Of a stretch of 64,000 nt of DNA, positions 52,016-60,922 are shown in pieces. A model generated the notes under the pieces. It searched no databases. It saw only the letters and a list, made by a program, of their open reading frames with translations, and had not been told where the DNA came from. How positions within the stretch are numbered: the first letter of the stretch is position 1; every line of letters begins with the position of its first letter. The stretch comes from Chitinophaga varians. Lineage in GTDB: Bacteria > Bacteroidota > Bacteroidia > Chitinophagales > Chitinophagaceae. The position numbers and the translations under genes are program-made. The stretch is taken from positions 744,001 through 808,000 of the forward strand of contig NZ_JACVFB010000001.1 of NCBI RefSeq assembly GCF_014529945.1. The letters are read 5' to 3'.

Positions 52016-52843
52016 TTATTCCAGTTTACGTGTATCCAGTGTACCTGCGGCAATAATGCTGACGGTACGGCCTTGCTTATCGGTGTACTGATGTGGCTTG
52101 CTATAATTTCTGAGAATGAGCAGATAGGACTGTCTGGGTGACGCAGGCAGATCGGTACGGGCTATCGTCGTCAGTGTATCCCGGGCATTAAAGAGGCGTA
52201 GCTTCAGCGTGCTGTCGGCCGCCAGCGGATAATCTATTGTTTGGGAAACAGCACCGTACGGCAAATTTTGCATGCCGGTCAGCAAGCGGTTACCTATACG
52301 CAGATTTACGGAATCGGCATCGGGACAAAGCTGTACCAACCGCAAACGGATATTACCGGCTGTCGCCGGGGCCTCATGCCTAACGGCTGTTACATGCCAG
52401 GCACCCAGACTGTCGGACAGGGCATAGGTAGAGGACTGGTCCTGCGTTACGTTTACCGGGAAAGTATACTGCATGGCGGAATCTATGGAGTTTAAATACA
52501 GCCTGACAGTATATGGCCCTGGTGTATAATAATCAAACGACACCCAGGGAATAGTATTCCTGGCCGTTACACGGGGATAGTCGTACCGGCTGCCGCAATC
52601 GGTGCAGGCGTTGAAATACGGCGTGGCGCTGCCGGCCATGGGAACGGACTGCTTACCGTCCGGCGTAAGGGCCAGCAGCACTTTCTGCTGGCTGCTGCTG
52701 GCGCCGAGAAAGGCATTCAGCGTATAAGACGCGTTGTAAAAACTCACTTTGCCGTGCGCGTCGCCGTCACCGTATTTTTCTTTGCTACAAGCACCCAGCA
52801 GGACGGCTGCCACAGCGGAGAGCACATATAAACACTTTTTCAT
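52016..52843 (-). CDS. DUF4397 lipoprotein
   Basis: A 275-residue lipoprotein with lipobox LLGAC (Cys 19). It shows the DUF4397 layout of repeated Ig-like beta domains: GKVSFYNASYTLNAFLG, then VNLRIGNRLLTGMQNLPYG, with the segment RLVQLCPDADSVNL typical of the family. It starts 11 bases after the stop of the IPT lipoprotein and is the last gene of the ECF/FecR/TonB-receptor operon, ahead of a strong terminator. It is likely surface-exposed and may help bind the receptor's substrate, which is inference from position. Confidence 0.85.
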   Translation of the reverse strand: MKKCLYVLSAVAAVLLGACSKEKYGDGDAHGKVSFYNASYTLNAFLGASSSQQKVLLALTPDGKQSVPMAGSATPYFNACTDCGSRYDYPRVTARNTIPWVSFDYYTPGPYTVRLYLNSIDSAMQYTFPVNVTQDQSSTYALSDSLGAWHVTAVRHEAPATAGNIRLRLVQLCPDADSVNLRIGNRLLTGMQNLPYGAVSQTIDYPLAADSTLKLRLFNARDTLTTIARTDLPASPRQSYLLILRNYSKPHQYTDKQGRTVSIIAAGTLDTRKLE

Positions 52844-52854
52844 GTTCTGTTTTT

Positions 52855-54702
52855 TTAAGGTTTCCGGATGCGGAATATTTCCATGGGCAGGTTAGGTTGA
52901 TACTGATAAACCTGTCCCGGGACGTTGCTATAGTTATAGGAACCGAAATAAAGGTTGTTTCTTCTGTCGAACCCAATGAAGAACAGCGGACCGCCGGTCC
53001 TGGGTTTTCTGCCGGGGGAGAAGTTCACCCATTTAGCCAGCCCCGTGGTATTGGTTTGTCCAAGGGTAGCAGCATTGGCGGAAGGTATTTTCAGTCCGGC
53101 TTCTGTTCCGGCATAGGCGTATGCGTTATGCCGGCTGAAGTTGATGCCCAGCATCGATACGCCCTGGTAGCCAAATTGGGCCGGGAAAAAAACACCATTC
53201 CTGTTGGAAAGGACATAACCGGTGGTAAAGCGTTCTTCATCCAACTGGATGGTCGGCTGATGCCAGCCGGTAAGAGACGAGGTGTCTATGGAAGAGAAAC
53301 TGAAATCGCCTGCACCAGGCATACCGATGGTTTCGTTTTCAAAATCGTCTGTCGACGTGATGGTCAGTACTTTTTGGGAGGCATTGACGGCATAGATGTA
53401 TTTGCCATCGGGACTAATCTGCTGATTGTGGTAATAGAAGATCGCCAGCGAGGGCACGGGCGTATTGGTGCCGGGCCTGGCGAGCGACTTCACTTCACCA
53501 TTCCGTATACGCACAAAATTATTCAGTCCACCGCTGATATTTCCTCCTGTATACCACGCCTGGGCTGCTGCGGAATCTCTTTGTGTATAGTATGCCGGAT
53601 CGCTGAATTGCGGGAATTTAGGATTGCCTGCCAGCGGATGTTTCGGGGTGGTGATGGTATTATAGGCATGGTTGGTGGCGAACAAAGTACCGTCCGGCAT
53701 CAGGTGCATATTCTTTAAGACAATCTTTGCATCTTTTGTGGTGCCCTCTGCCGGCAGATAGTTATACGTAGGGTCATACAGCGGTGTGATGAGGTCTGCT
53801 GCTCTCTGATAACTGGCGGCAGGCCGCATAAAAGTGGAGCGGTTCAGCACTTCCACGCCGCCGGAGAACGGATTCATGCTGCACAAACGGGTAATATAGT
53901 ACTTCGCCGTATCGGCATTTTGTTCCGTGGTGGAAGCGGAGAAATAGAGCATCGTTTCATCGATGTCTACGGTAAAGCCCAGAATATTGACAATCTTAAA
54001 AGCGGCGCCGGCGATAGGCGTAATGGTGGAACCATTGTGTAGCACGGATTGTGTAACGCCATTGGTGATACGAAATATACCTTCCTTTGTATTGTAAAAC
54101 CATATGTTGCCATTATTGGTGACGGTGCCATCCGTCCACAAAGGAGTGGGCAGCGTGTACTGGGTGCCTGTGTTATACTGGGCGAGATCAGTGGGCAGCC
54201 ACTCAGCGACTTTCTCTACGATCAGCGTCGTGTCCATAGCGCTGGGGATGTCGGTGAACTGCTGTATTTTCAGCGAAGGTGCGTTCAACGGTATGCCGTT
54301 CACGGTAACGGTGACGGCTACTGTATTACCGGTGATCCCGCGTGGGATGCGGCACTTCAGATAGTCCACGTCTGTCCAGACGGTGTCGCCGGTGCTGGTA
54401 TTGAATATCCGGTACTGCGCATACCCGAACGCCTGCACGATACTATCACCGATCTGTATTTGCCGGCCGGCCTTACTGCCTCCCAGCACACCGGCGATGG
54501 TCAGCGTATCACCGGCCACGCGGGGCTTACCGCCGGGTGTGTACTGATAGAAAATAAAAGAGCCGTCATTTTTGTATAAGTTGCTCTCTGTGATCACGGA
54601 GTAGATGGTATGCAGCAATTCATCGTTCTTTTCTACCCTCTTACAGGCGAAAGCCATCGGCAGTAAGCAGAGCAGTCCTATATACTTGTAAAACATCTTC
54701 AT
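52855..54702 (-). CDS. IPT/TIG-containing lipoprotein of the TonB-receptor operon
   Basis: A 615-residue lipoprotein. The start at 54702 (MKMFYKYIGLLCLLPMAFAC, lipobox Cys 20) is clear; the longer open frame upstream would overlap the receptor gene. An IPT/TIG-like Ig domain (about 45-150; GDTLTIAGVLGG, IQIGDSIV) is followed by a long region with repeated strands and loops such as DGKYIYAVNA and NNLYFGSYNYSNVPGQVY, probably a beta-propeller. The gene starts ten bases after the receptor stop. In Bacteroidota such lipoproteins sit where SusD would be in glycan systems, so it may cap or feed the receptor. The substrate cannot be read from the sequence. Confidence 0.8.
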   Translation of the reverse strand: MKMFYKYIGLLCLLPMAFACKRVEKNDELLHTIYSVITESNLYKNDGSFIFYQYTPGGKPRVAGDTLTIAGVLGGSKAGRQIQIGDSIVQAFGYAQYRIFNTSTGDTVWTDVDYLKCRIPRGITGNTVAVTVTVNGIPLNAPSLKIQQFTDIPSAMDTTLIVEKVAEWLPTDLAQYNTGTQYTLPTPLWTDGTVTNNGNIWFYNTKEGIFRITNGVTQSVLHNGSTITPIAGAAFKIVNILGFTVDIDETMLYFSASTTEQNADTAKYYITRLCSMNPFSGGVEVLNRSTFMRPAASYQRAADLITPLYDPTYNYLPAEGTTKDAKIVLKNMHLMPDGTLFATNHAYNTITTPKHPLAGNPKFPQFSDPAYYTQRDSAAAQAWYTGGNISGGLNNFVRIRNGEVKSLARPGTNTPVPSLAIFYYHNQQISPDGKYIYAVNASQKVLTITSTDDFENETIGMPGAGDFSFSSIDTSSLTGWHQPTIQLDEERFTTGYVLSNRNGVFFPAQFGYQGVSMLGINFSRHNAYAYAGTEAGLKIPSANAATLGQTNTTGLAKWVNFSPGRKPRTGGPLFFIGFDRRNNLYFGSYNYSNVPGQVYQYQPNLPMEIFRIRKP

Positions 54703-54712
54703 AAAACCAGCA

Positions 54713-57700
54713 TTAAAATGAATAAGTGAACGAAAGCAGGAAATACCGGCCGGTGTTATATCTCCTGAAAATATTATCCCCTTTGTACAGCGGTCCTTCG
54801 AAAGCACCACCGCTGCCTTTGGCAATACCGGTATTCTTTTCTGCGGTGTATTTACTGTCGTAGTCATGATCTTCCGCGAGGCGTGTGGCCTGGTCCAGCA
54901 GGTTCTGAATATTGAGCCTTACGTTCAGCGACTTTAACAACCGCTGCGTAAGCGAGAAGTCCAGCTGATGGCGCGGCAGCTCAATCAGGTTGGGCCGGAT
55001 AAATGCCTGCGAAGAAGGGGAGCCCCCGATCCCTTTGCCGTTGCCATGTGCTTCCTGGGTAGATACGGTAGACACGGCGTAAATCGTAGTGCCGGCAACG
55101 TTATACGTCAATGAGGCTTTCAGTCCCCATCCGGAGTTCTCATAAAAAAAGCCGGTATTCAGCACATAAGGTGCCTGGCCCTGTAACTGCCGGTTTTTAA
55201 ATCCACTGTAAAAGCTGTACTGTGCACTGTCGCCGATGGGCATTTTGGTGGCCTGGCTCTTGATCAGGGCGCCGTTCAGCATAAAAGACACGTTGCGGAA
55301 AAACTTACCGGGAATAAAAGCGAGGCTCTTGCGGACTTCGGCCTCTATGCCAACAACATCGGCCTTGTCAGCATTCCAGTAGCTGATGTTGGTGGGCATG
55401 AAGTTGACATCGCCCGACTGATCATTACGTACCTGCTCTATCGGATTTTTCAGGTGTTTGTAGAATACACCGGCGTTGATCATCTCCCCCGGATGGTTAC
55501 GGGGATACCATTCAAAACGGAGATCGTAATTGTCTATCCGGGCAGTGACCAGCTTCGGATTACCGGTGAGCATCACATCGTTCATAAAGTCATAGTCCTG
55601 AAAGGGCGATATCTCCCGGAACTCCGGCCGGTTCACGGTTTTACCATAGCCACCGCGTATCACCAGTGCGGAGTCTGCAAAGGTGTACGTGGCATTGACG
55701 GAAGGTAGCCACACGGTCAGTGGCTTTTTAACCATCAGCGGCACGAAGGCGCCGTTTTGCACAACGGCTGCGGAGAGCTGCTGCCGGTCATTTTCCATGC
55801 GCAGGCCGCCTACGATGTTCAGTTGTCTGTTCAACAGGTGCACATCGCCCATGCCATAAAATGCGGTATATCGTTCGTCGGCGATATAGCTATCAGTAGG
55901 TTGTGTGGCATCATACAGGGCGAGGCCTTTGCCGTCGGCCCTGAAATACGCGTCGGTCCATACTTTGCCTAAATCGGCTTCCCTGAACCGGATCAGGGAA
56001 GGATCGCTCCAGCCGTAGTTGTCCCATATACCGGGACCAAGGTTATCATAACCGCCCAGCTCCACGCCTTCCAGCCCAGCTCTGTTGACCCGGTAGAAGC
56101 GGCGGTCCACATGACGGTTCTTGAACAGCCCATAGGCGCCGGTTTTCAGCGTTACTGCCGGGTGGAGCGTGTAGGTGTAGTCCAGTGACGCCTGGTAGTT
56201 TTCTTCATGATTACAGATGAATATCCGGTTGATCATACCCAGATATACATCGCGGTAACCGGTGCCGTTGCTGCCCAGGGCGGCGAGCGGATCGCCTTCG
56301 CCCAGCTTACCGAAGAAGCGGATATTACGCTGGTCGGGCACCTGCTGTTTATAGTAGTTGTAACCGATATTCCATTGCACCTGCTGTTTTTGAACTGGTC
56401 CCAGTAGGTGCGTGCCCGTTAGGTTGCCGGAGTAGAGGGTGCGCTGTTCGAACGACTCCAGCAGGTCCCTGTTACGTAGTTTTTGCGTGCTGTCCTGTTG
56501 CGGCAGCTGATTTAGCTGAGCGTTGGTGACAGATGTGTTTTTGCTGCCTTCGTTCAGGAAAAAGTTTTTCAGTTCAACGGTATGGCGGCTGTTGAGTTTC
56601 AGCAGCAGGTTTTCCATGATATTGACGCGGCCTTTTTCCATGGACTGGCTGGCAGTGGCCATTCTATTCTGGCCGGTAGTGAGCTCGTAGTCGCCGAAGC
56701 TCATGGAATACAGGTTGCCGGTTTGCCGGTATACTTCCTGTATGCGGCGTTCGCTGGTATAGTTGAGCATCGTGAAATTATACAGGCGGGCAGTGCTGCT
56801 GATCCGGGCGTTATCGAAGTAGTTGATGAAAGCCTGAAAATCGGGGCGCATGTTTTGGCGGCCGATCTGGAGGTCAGGGGAGAAGGCCTGCATCATTTGC
56901 TGCTGCGATACGGGTGTTTTACCGTACGACTCCGCAAAGGCCGGCAGCGTTTTCATCGCTTTGCTGCGCATGCCGTTGTCAAAGCCCAGCCAGTCCATGC
57001 TGCTGCCTTTATAGGTGACGCCTTCTTTAAAGGTAGTGGTGGTCCTGAAGCCGCTCTGTACGCCCACATCAAAATGGCGTACCGGTTTTGCATTTTTCGT
57101 GTATATCTTGACGGAACCGCCGGCGGCGTCCCCGAAGAGATCGGGTGTGGGCGACTTATACACCAGGATGCGGTCGATGACCGGCGCAGGCAGGAGGTCC
57201 AGCGCAAAGGCATGGGTGTACAGTTCCGTGCCCGGCGCCAGGTTGCCATTCAGGTAAGTCTGGTTGTACCGGGCGTTCATGCCTCTGACCACAATAAAAC
57301 GTTCGTCCGTTACCGTTATACCCGGGATACGTTTTACGATTTCCGCCGCGTTGCGGTCTGCCATCTTGCTGATTTGTTCGTTGGAGATACCGGATACCAC
57401 TGCGTTAGCGCCGCGTATTTCGCTGATGATCTCTTTATCGGTGGAGTAGGTGACGGCTTTCACGCGGTGGGGACCAGCCGTCACCGTAACGCCTTCCAAT
57501 GATTTTCCGGCCAGCATTTTCACATCATAGGTGTTGGGCCTGCCGGCTACAATATCGATGCCCGCCTGCCTGTTGCGCTGATAGCCGATGTAGCTGACCA
57601 GCAGCGCGTATTTCCCGGGCGGCACGTCTTTCAGCTCGTAATATCCTTTGGCGTCCGTGGCCGTGCCTTTCGGGGTGTTTTCCAGCTGTACCGAAGCGCC

Positions 57701-58159
57701 GGGCAGCGGCTGCGCGGTTTCAAAATCCACGATACGTCCTTTCAGGGTGGCGCCGGTAGCTTGTGGGGCGCTGGTTTTGGTGGACGGAGCAGGTGGAGTT
57801 GTTACCGTAAAAGAAATGGTGCCGCCTACCACCAGATAATCGATGTGGTATTTTTCTTTCAGTTCTTCCAACGCCTGGTGCAGGGTGATGTGCTGCCAGC
57901 TAACAGCTCGAAGGGACAGTTGTCGTAATGCTGCTTTGGACCAGGTAAAGGAGAAATTGGTTTGTTTGTCGAGTGCCTCCAATACAGCGGTAGCGTTGGT
58001 AGCGGTAAGGGACAGGGATACTTTTTCTGTGAGGCTGTAGGACTGGGCATTGCTGCCAGCGGGATAAGCCATCATCCCTAACAGCAGCGTTGCCAGTAGC
58101 AGGACATGACATCGCCGCTTTTGGGATTGATCCCAAAACTTGGTACATTTGATCTTCAT
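54713..58159 (-). CDS. STN-containing TonB-dependent receptor (transducer type)
   Basis: A 1148-residue outer-membrane receptor. The start at 58159 (MKIKCTKFWDQSQKRR, then a hydrophobic core and SNA-Q) gives a proper signal peptide; the longer frame to 58348 runs into FecR. Order: signal peptide 1-38; STN/secretin-like signalling domain about 50-115 (ATAVLEALDKQTNFSF, TLHQALEELKEKYHIDY); carboxypeptidase-regulatory-like domain about 138-215; plug about 240-350 (AEIVKRIPGITVTDERFIV, GDAAGGSVKIYTK); barrel to the terminal Phe (LLSFTYSF). The STN domain together with the upstream FecR and ECF sigma genes indicates a transducing receptor that reports ligand capture to the sigma factor. Barrel homology does not reveal the ligand. 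Confidence 0.93.
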   Translation of the reverse strand: MKIKCTKFWDQSQKRRCHVLLLATLLLGMMAYPAGSNAQSYSLTEKVSLSLTATNATAVLEALDKQTNFSFTWSKAALRQLSLRAVSWQHITLHQALEELKEKYHIDYLVVGGTISFTVTTPPAPSTKTSAPQATGATLKGRIVDFETAQPLPGASVQLENTPKGTATDAKGYYELKDVPPGKYALLVSYIGYQRNRQAGIDIVAGRPNTYDVKMLAGKSLEGVTVTAGPHRVKAVTYSTDKEIISEIRGANAVVSGISNEQISKMADRNAAEIVKRIPGITVTDERFIVVRGMNARYNQTYLNGNLAPGTELYTHAFALDLLPAPVIDRILVYKSPTPDLFGDAAGGSVKIYTKNAKPVRHFDVGVQSGFRTTTTFKEGVTYKGSSMDWLGFDNGMRSKAMKTLPAFAESYGKTPVSQQQMMQAFSPDLQIGRQNMRPDFQAFINYFDNARISSTARLYNFTMLNYTSERRIQEVYRQTGNLYSMSFGDYELTTGQNRMATASQSMEKGRVNIMENLLLKLNSRHTVELKNFFLNEGSKNTSVTNAQLNQLPQQDSTQKLRNRDLLESFEQRTLYSGNLTGTHLLGPVQKQQVQWNIGYNYYKQQVPDQRNIRFFGKLGEGDPLAALGSNGTGYRDVYLGMINRIFICNHEENYQASLDYTYTLHPAVTLKTGAYGLFKNRHVDRRFYRVNRAGLEGVELGGYDNLGPGIWDNYGWSDPSLIRFREADLGKVWTDAYFRADGKGLALYDATQPTDSYIADERYTAFYGMGDVHLLNRQLNIVGGLRMENDRQQLSAAVVQNGAFVPLMVKKPLTVWLPSVNATYTFADSALVIRGGYGKTVNRPEFREISPFQDYDFMNDVMLTGNPKLVTARIDNYDLRFEWYPRNHPGEMINAGVFYKHLKNPIEQVRNDQSGDVNFMPTNISYWNADKADVVGIEAEVRKSLAFIPGKFFRNVSFMLNGALIKSQATKMPIGDSAQYSFYSGFKNRQLQGQAPYVLNTGFFYENSGWGLKASLTYNVAGTTIYAVSTVSTQEAHGNGKGIGGSPSSQAFIRPNLIELPRHQLDFSLTQRLLKSLNVRLNIQNLLDQATRLAEDHDYDSKYTAEKNTGIAKGSGGAFEGPLYKGDNIFRRYNTGRYFLLSFTYSF

Positions 58160-58209
58160 TTTTTTGTTTTTTTTCGGGGGAGCTGTTGGTCGCAGCTTCC
58201 CTTTTTTTA

Positions 58210-59151
58210 TCAGTAAATGGTCAGGATATTGTTTTTTAACTGGTATGTAATGTGATGTGTAAAGGCGATACCCTGCACCATCTGCCCGGGTGTTTCCCGG
58301 CTGAAAATGGCTGATACCGGGGCTGACGGACGATCTTTCCGTTGCCATATCAGCTGCCAGCCATTCCGGTTGGCCAGGCGCACAAATGCTTCTGCCAACG
58401 GTACTTCATTGAATACCGTAAACCCTTTTGTCCAGGCATCCACTTCGTTGCTGATATCTGTGATGACAGACGGCTGTCCTTTTTTACTGGTGACCATCTT
58501 GCCGGGTTGCAGGACAACGGCGCCTGGTGTGCCTGTTTCAGTTAACCGGACCTTCCCGGTCAACAACGCCACTTTCACGGCTGCTTCATTCGTATAGGCT
58601 TCTACGTTAAAATCGGTCCCCAATACGCGGGTGGTAGTGCTGCCGGCCTGCACGAGGAATGGCTTCGCCGGATTGGCGGCCACCTTGAAAAAAGCTTCTC
58701 CGGTTAACCGCACCAGGCGCAGGGAGTCGTTGTGGTCGTTCGTCCATTCGAGGCGTGATAGCTGATTGAGCCACACTTGTGTGCCGTCCGGCAGGGTGAA
58801 CTTTTTCAGTTGTTTGGCATGGGTGGCAAACACGCTGGTGGACATCTTCCGGGTGCTTCTTCCGGATGGTATAAAATACAGGGCGCTGATCACCATGCCG
58901 GCCAGCAACGCGGCTGCGGCGCTCCATCGTACATAGGCCCGGTGAAGGAAGGGCAATCGTTTGGCAGGAAGGTGTGGCAGCCTGTTACGGAGCAGGGCTT
59001 CTGCGTTTGCAGCAACCGCCGACGTTGCTCCGTTGGTGAGGTCAAGGTCTTCATACCAGTGAAGGATCACTTGCTCCTCTTCCGGTGTACATTGACCATC
59101 CAGGTAGCGTTGTAATAATCCGTCTATGATTTTTTGTTGATGTGTCCCCAT
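58210..59151 (-). CDS. FecR-family anti-sigma factor
   Basis: A 313-residue inner-membrane regulator. The start at 59151 (MGTHQQKIIDGLLQRYL) is preferred to the ATG at 59193. A cytoplasmic N-terminal part (about 1-65) with LLQRYLDGQCTPEEEQVILHWYE binds sigma; one membrane segment follows near 70-92 (WSAAAALLAGMVISALYF); then the FecR domain (KFTLPDGTQVWLNQLSRLEW, GEAFFKVAANPAKPFLVQ) and a C-terminal DUF4974-like part (EVPLAEAFVRLANRNGWQL) expected to contact the receptor's STN domain. It lies between sigma and receptor genes, the standard order for surface signalling. Confidence 0.93.
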   Translation of the reverse strand: MGTHQQKIIDGLLQRYLDGQCTPEEEQVILHWYEDLDLTNGATSAVAANAEALLRNRLPHLPAKRLPFLHRAYVRWSAAAALLAGMVISALYFIPSGRSTRKMSTSVFATHAKQLKKFTLPDGTQVWLNQLSRLEWTNDHNDSLRLVRLTGEAFFKVAANPAKPFLVQAGSTTTRVLGTDFNVEAYTNEAAVKVALLTGKVRLTETGTPGAVVLQPGKMVTSKKGQPSVITDISNEVDAWTKGFTVFNEVPLAEAFVRLANRNGWQLIWQRKDRPSAPVSAIFSRETPGQMVQGIAFTHHITYQLKNNILTIY

Positions 59152-59217
59152 GTTATATATCTCTCGGGGAAAATGGGGATGCGTACCATCCACAGTATGT
59201 TACCAAATTGTTACCAC

Positions 59218-59784
59218 TTAAAAGAAGAAGAAGAAGTGATGCTCCAGCATTTTGCGCAGGCGCTCTCCTGCCTTATACAGCTGGTTCTTGACGGTTTGTG
59301 GTTTCAGGGAAAGTTGACGGGCTATTTCTGCAACAGGAAGTTGCGATTGGTGACTAAGCAGGTATACTTCTTTCATGCGCAGTGGCATGCGTTCTACCTC
59401 CAGTTGCCAGTCACGTTCCAGTTCGCGGAGAGCGGTTTTATTGCCATCCGTTACCTGCAATGCCTGCTGGGCGTTCAGCTGATGCCACAGTTGTTCTTTG
59501 TGTACGTGTTGGGTTTGGGAGGCGCGGTACCAGTCGATGACCTTATGTCTTACCACGGCGGTAAGCCATGCGGCGAAGGAGCCGGAAATAGTAAGGCTTT
59601 CCCGCTTCTCCCAGAGATAGGAGAAAATGCTCTGTACAATGTCGAGGGTTTCCTGTTCATCGCCTGTTTTGCGATGGGCGATGTCGAAGGCCATTTTCCA
59701 GTAGCGATGAAACAATTGCTCATAGGCCAGGTGATCTCCACCTTTTAATCTTTCTATCAGCTCATTTTCAGGCAATTGCTTCAT
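59218..59784 (-). CDS. ECF sigma factor
   Basis: A 188-residue extracytoplasmic-function sigma factor. Region 2 is visible in YEQLFHRYWKMAFDIAHRKTGDEQETLDIVQSIF (split about 20-60) and region 4 in MPLRMKEVYLLSHQSQLPVAEIARQLSLKPQTVKNQL (about 130-170). The end is unusual: GAGRLRKML is followed by HHFFFFFF, encoded by a run of GAA repeats read on the other strand. It is the first gene of the FecR/TonB-receptor operon and presumably activates that operon when the receptor binds its ligand. Confidence 0.93.
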   Translation of the reverse strand: MKQLPENELIERLKGGDHLAYEQLFHRYWKMAFDIAHRKTGDEQETLDIVQSIFSYLWEKRESLTISGSFAAWLTAVVRHKVIDWYRASQTQHVHKEQLWHQLNAQQALQVTDGNKTALRELERDWQLEVERMPLRMKEVYLLSHQSQLPVAEIARQLSLKPQTVKNQLYKAGERLRKMLEHHFFFFF

Positions 59785-59851
59785 GTTGGTAATGACATGC
59801 GAAAATAGCTGTTGTGTGTTAAGCCAGTGTTAAATATCAGGCAGGCATTTC

Positions 59852-60211
59852 TTACATAAAAAATTGCTCTGAAATTATTTTACCGTCTTTCACCTGGTAC
59901 ACACAAAGTTCGCTGACGGTTTCCCGTTCCCTGCCCGACATTTTGATATCCATCGTCAGCACAAAGGCAAACACATTGCCGGTCACCAGCGGGGTGGAGA
60001 TCGTGGTGCCGTAACGGGCTTCCAGCATGGCGTTGAATTTTTTGTCTTTTTCCATTAATGCCGGCAGTCCTTTGGTTTCCCTGTCGAAACCAGGTGTCTC
60101 GTGAGGCTCTATGCTCACTGCATCATCGGCATACAATTCCTTTTGGGCAATACTGAATTTTTCTTCCCGGCAAAGATCTGCCAGGCGGTTAGCGATTTGT
60201 GCTACGGTCAT
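59852..60211 (-). CDS. NTF2/SnoaL-like protein
   Basis: A 119-residue single-domain protein with the SnoaL-like NTF2 fold pattern: N-terminal helix (QIANRLADLCREEKF), ELYADDAVSIEPHETPGF, then C-terminal strands FVLTMDIKMSGRERETVSELCVYQVKDGKIISEQFF. Such proteins are small hydrolases, isomerases or ligand carriers, and the specific activity cannot be told. A second NTF2-like gene lies 77 bases upstream on the same strand, so the two may be co-transcribed. Confidence 0.82.
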   Translation of the reverse strand: MTVAQIANRLADLCREEKFSIAQKELYADDAVSIEPHETPGFDRETKGLPALMEKDKKFNAMLEARYGTTISTPLVTGNVFAFVLTMDIKMSGRERETVSELCVYQVKDGKIISEQFFM

Positions 60212-60288
60212 AACAGGTGGGTTTTATTGGTTTCAATAAAAATACACCTTTACGGTTGTTTTCCCCTCTGATGACCTTGTTCTGATGT

Positions 60289-60747
60289 TTAATATTTATA
60301 GTTGACCAATGTTCCGGCCACTTCTCTGGATTCGAAGTAAATCAGGGTAAACGTTCTGCTCAAAAACTTCCAGGTATCGTTTTCTTTAACGAGCACATCA
60401 TGGTAATAACCCGTTGCCTGCATGCCTTCTTTTGTTTCCTTGTTTCTTCCGAATTCGGTGATCAGCGATTTCGCATGGGCGGTGTTGGCAGACTCCATGG
60501 TAATAACGGTGCCGGATGTACTTTGTATGAGTATTTCCATTCTTTCCACGCTTGCGGGCAGTTCCGTTTTAATCATGGATAGTCCTTCCCATTTCAGGTT
60601 CACCGGCGCTAATGCCTGCCAGGTAGCGTTCTCAGAAAAAATCTGTTCCAGCTGGTCCCACTCCCGAAGATTGATGACGTGGGTGTATTGGCTGATCAGT
60701 TGCTGAATGGCGATGTAATCAGGAGTATATGGTGCTACAGTGTTCAT
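60289..60747 (-). CDS. NTF2-like (SnoaL_4 type) protein
   Basis: A 152-residue NTF2-fold protein with start MNTVAPYTPDYIAIQQL at 60747; the ATG at 60798 would add 17 residues across the promoter box. The pattern LISQYTHVINLREWDQLEQIFSEN, then a central AHAKSLITEFGR and the end YYHDVLVKENDTWKFLSRTF are typical of the SnoaL_4 group, which includes dehydratase- and dioxygenase-subunit-like members. It is divergent from the SDR gene at 60923, across a spacer with a good -7 box, so the two NTF2 genes and the SDR may serve one pathway. Confidence 0.85.
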   Translation of the reverse strand: MNTVAPYTPDYIAIQQLISQYTHVINLREWDQLEQIFSENATWQALAPVNLKWEGLSMIKTELPASVERMEILIQSTSGTVITMESANTAHAKSLITEFGRNKETKEGMQATGYYHDVLVKENDTWKFLSRTFTLIYFESREVAGTLVNYKY

Positions 60748-60775
60748 ATGTTCGGGTCCGTTTTTTCTTAAAGCG

Positions 60776-60783
60776 CAAAAGTA
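60776..60783 (-). promoter_or_regulatory. Bacteroidota -7 promoter box TACTTTTG
   Basis: A perfect TAnnTTTG match on the minus strand, 28 bases before the ATG at 60747 of the NTF2-like gene; it also rules against the longer start at 60798. Confidence 0.5.
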
Positions 60784-60922
60784 GCGGTTATGTGTCAAAA
60801 CCGGTATTAAATATCCTCCTCACAGGGGCACCGTAAAAAGTATACAATTTCCCCGGATTCGTCTTATAAGGTATCCTGTTTTCCACCCGACCTTTACATC
60901 ATCAATTTAAAAAATCCGAAAA

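Noticed and set aside
52897..53718. 273-residue open frame antisense to the IPT lipoprotein
   Set aside because: Shadow of a well-supported lipoprotein gene; the translated sequence shows no family likeness.
54703..54867. N-terminal extension of the IPT lipoprotein by 55 residues
   Set aside because: It overlaps the receptor's 3' end and would displace the lipobox from the N-terminus.
56582..57502. 306-residue open frame antisense to the TonB receptor
   Set aside because: Complementary to conserved plug and barrel sequence; no motif of its own.
58160..58348. N-terminal extension of the TonB receptor by 63 residues
   Set aside because: It would overlap FecR and bury the signal peptide; ATG 58159 gives a proper export signal.
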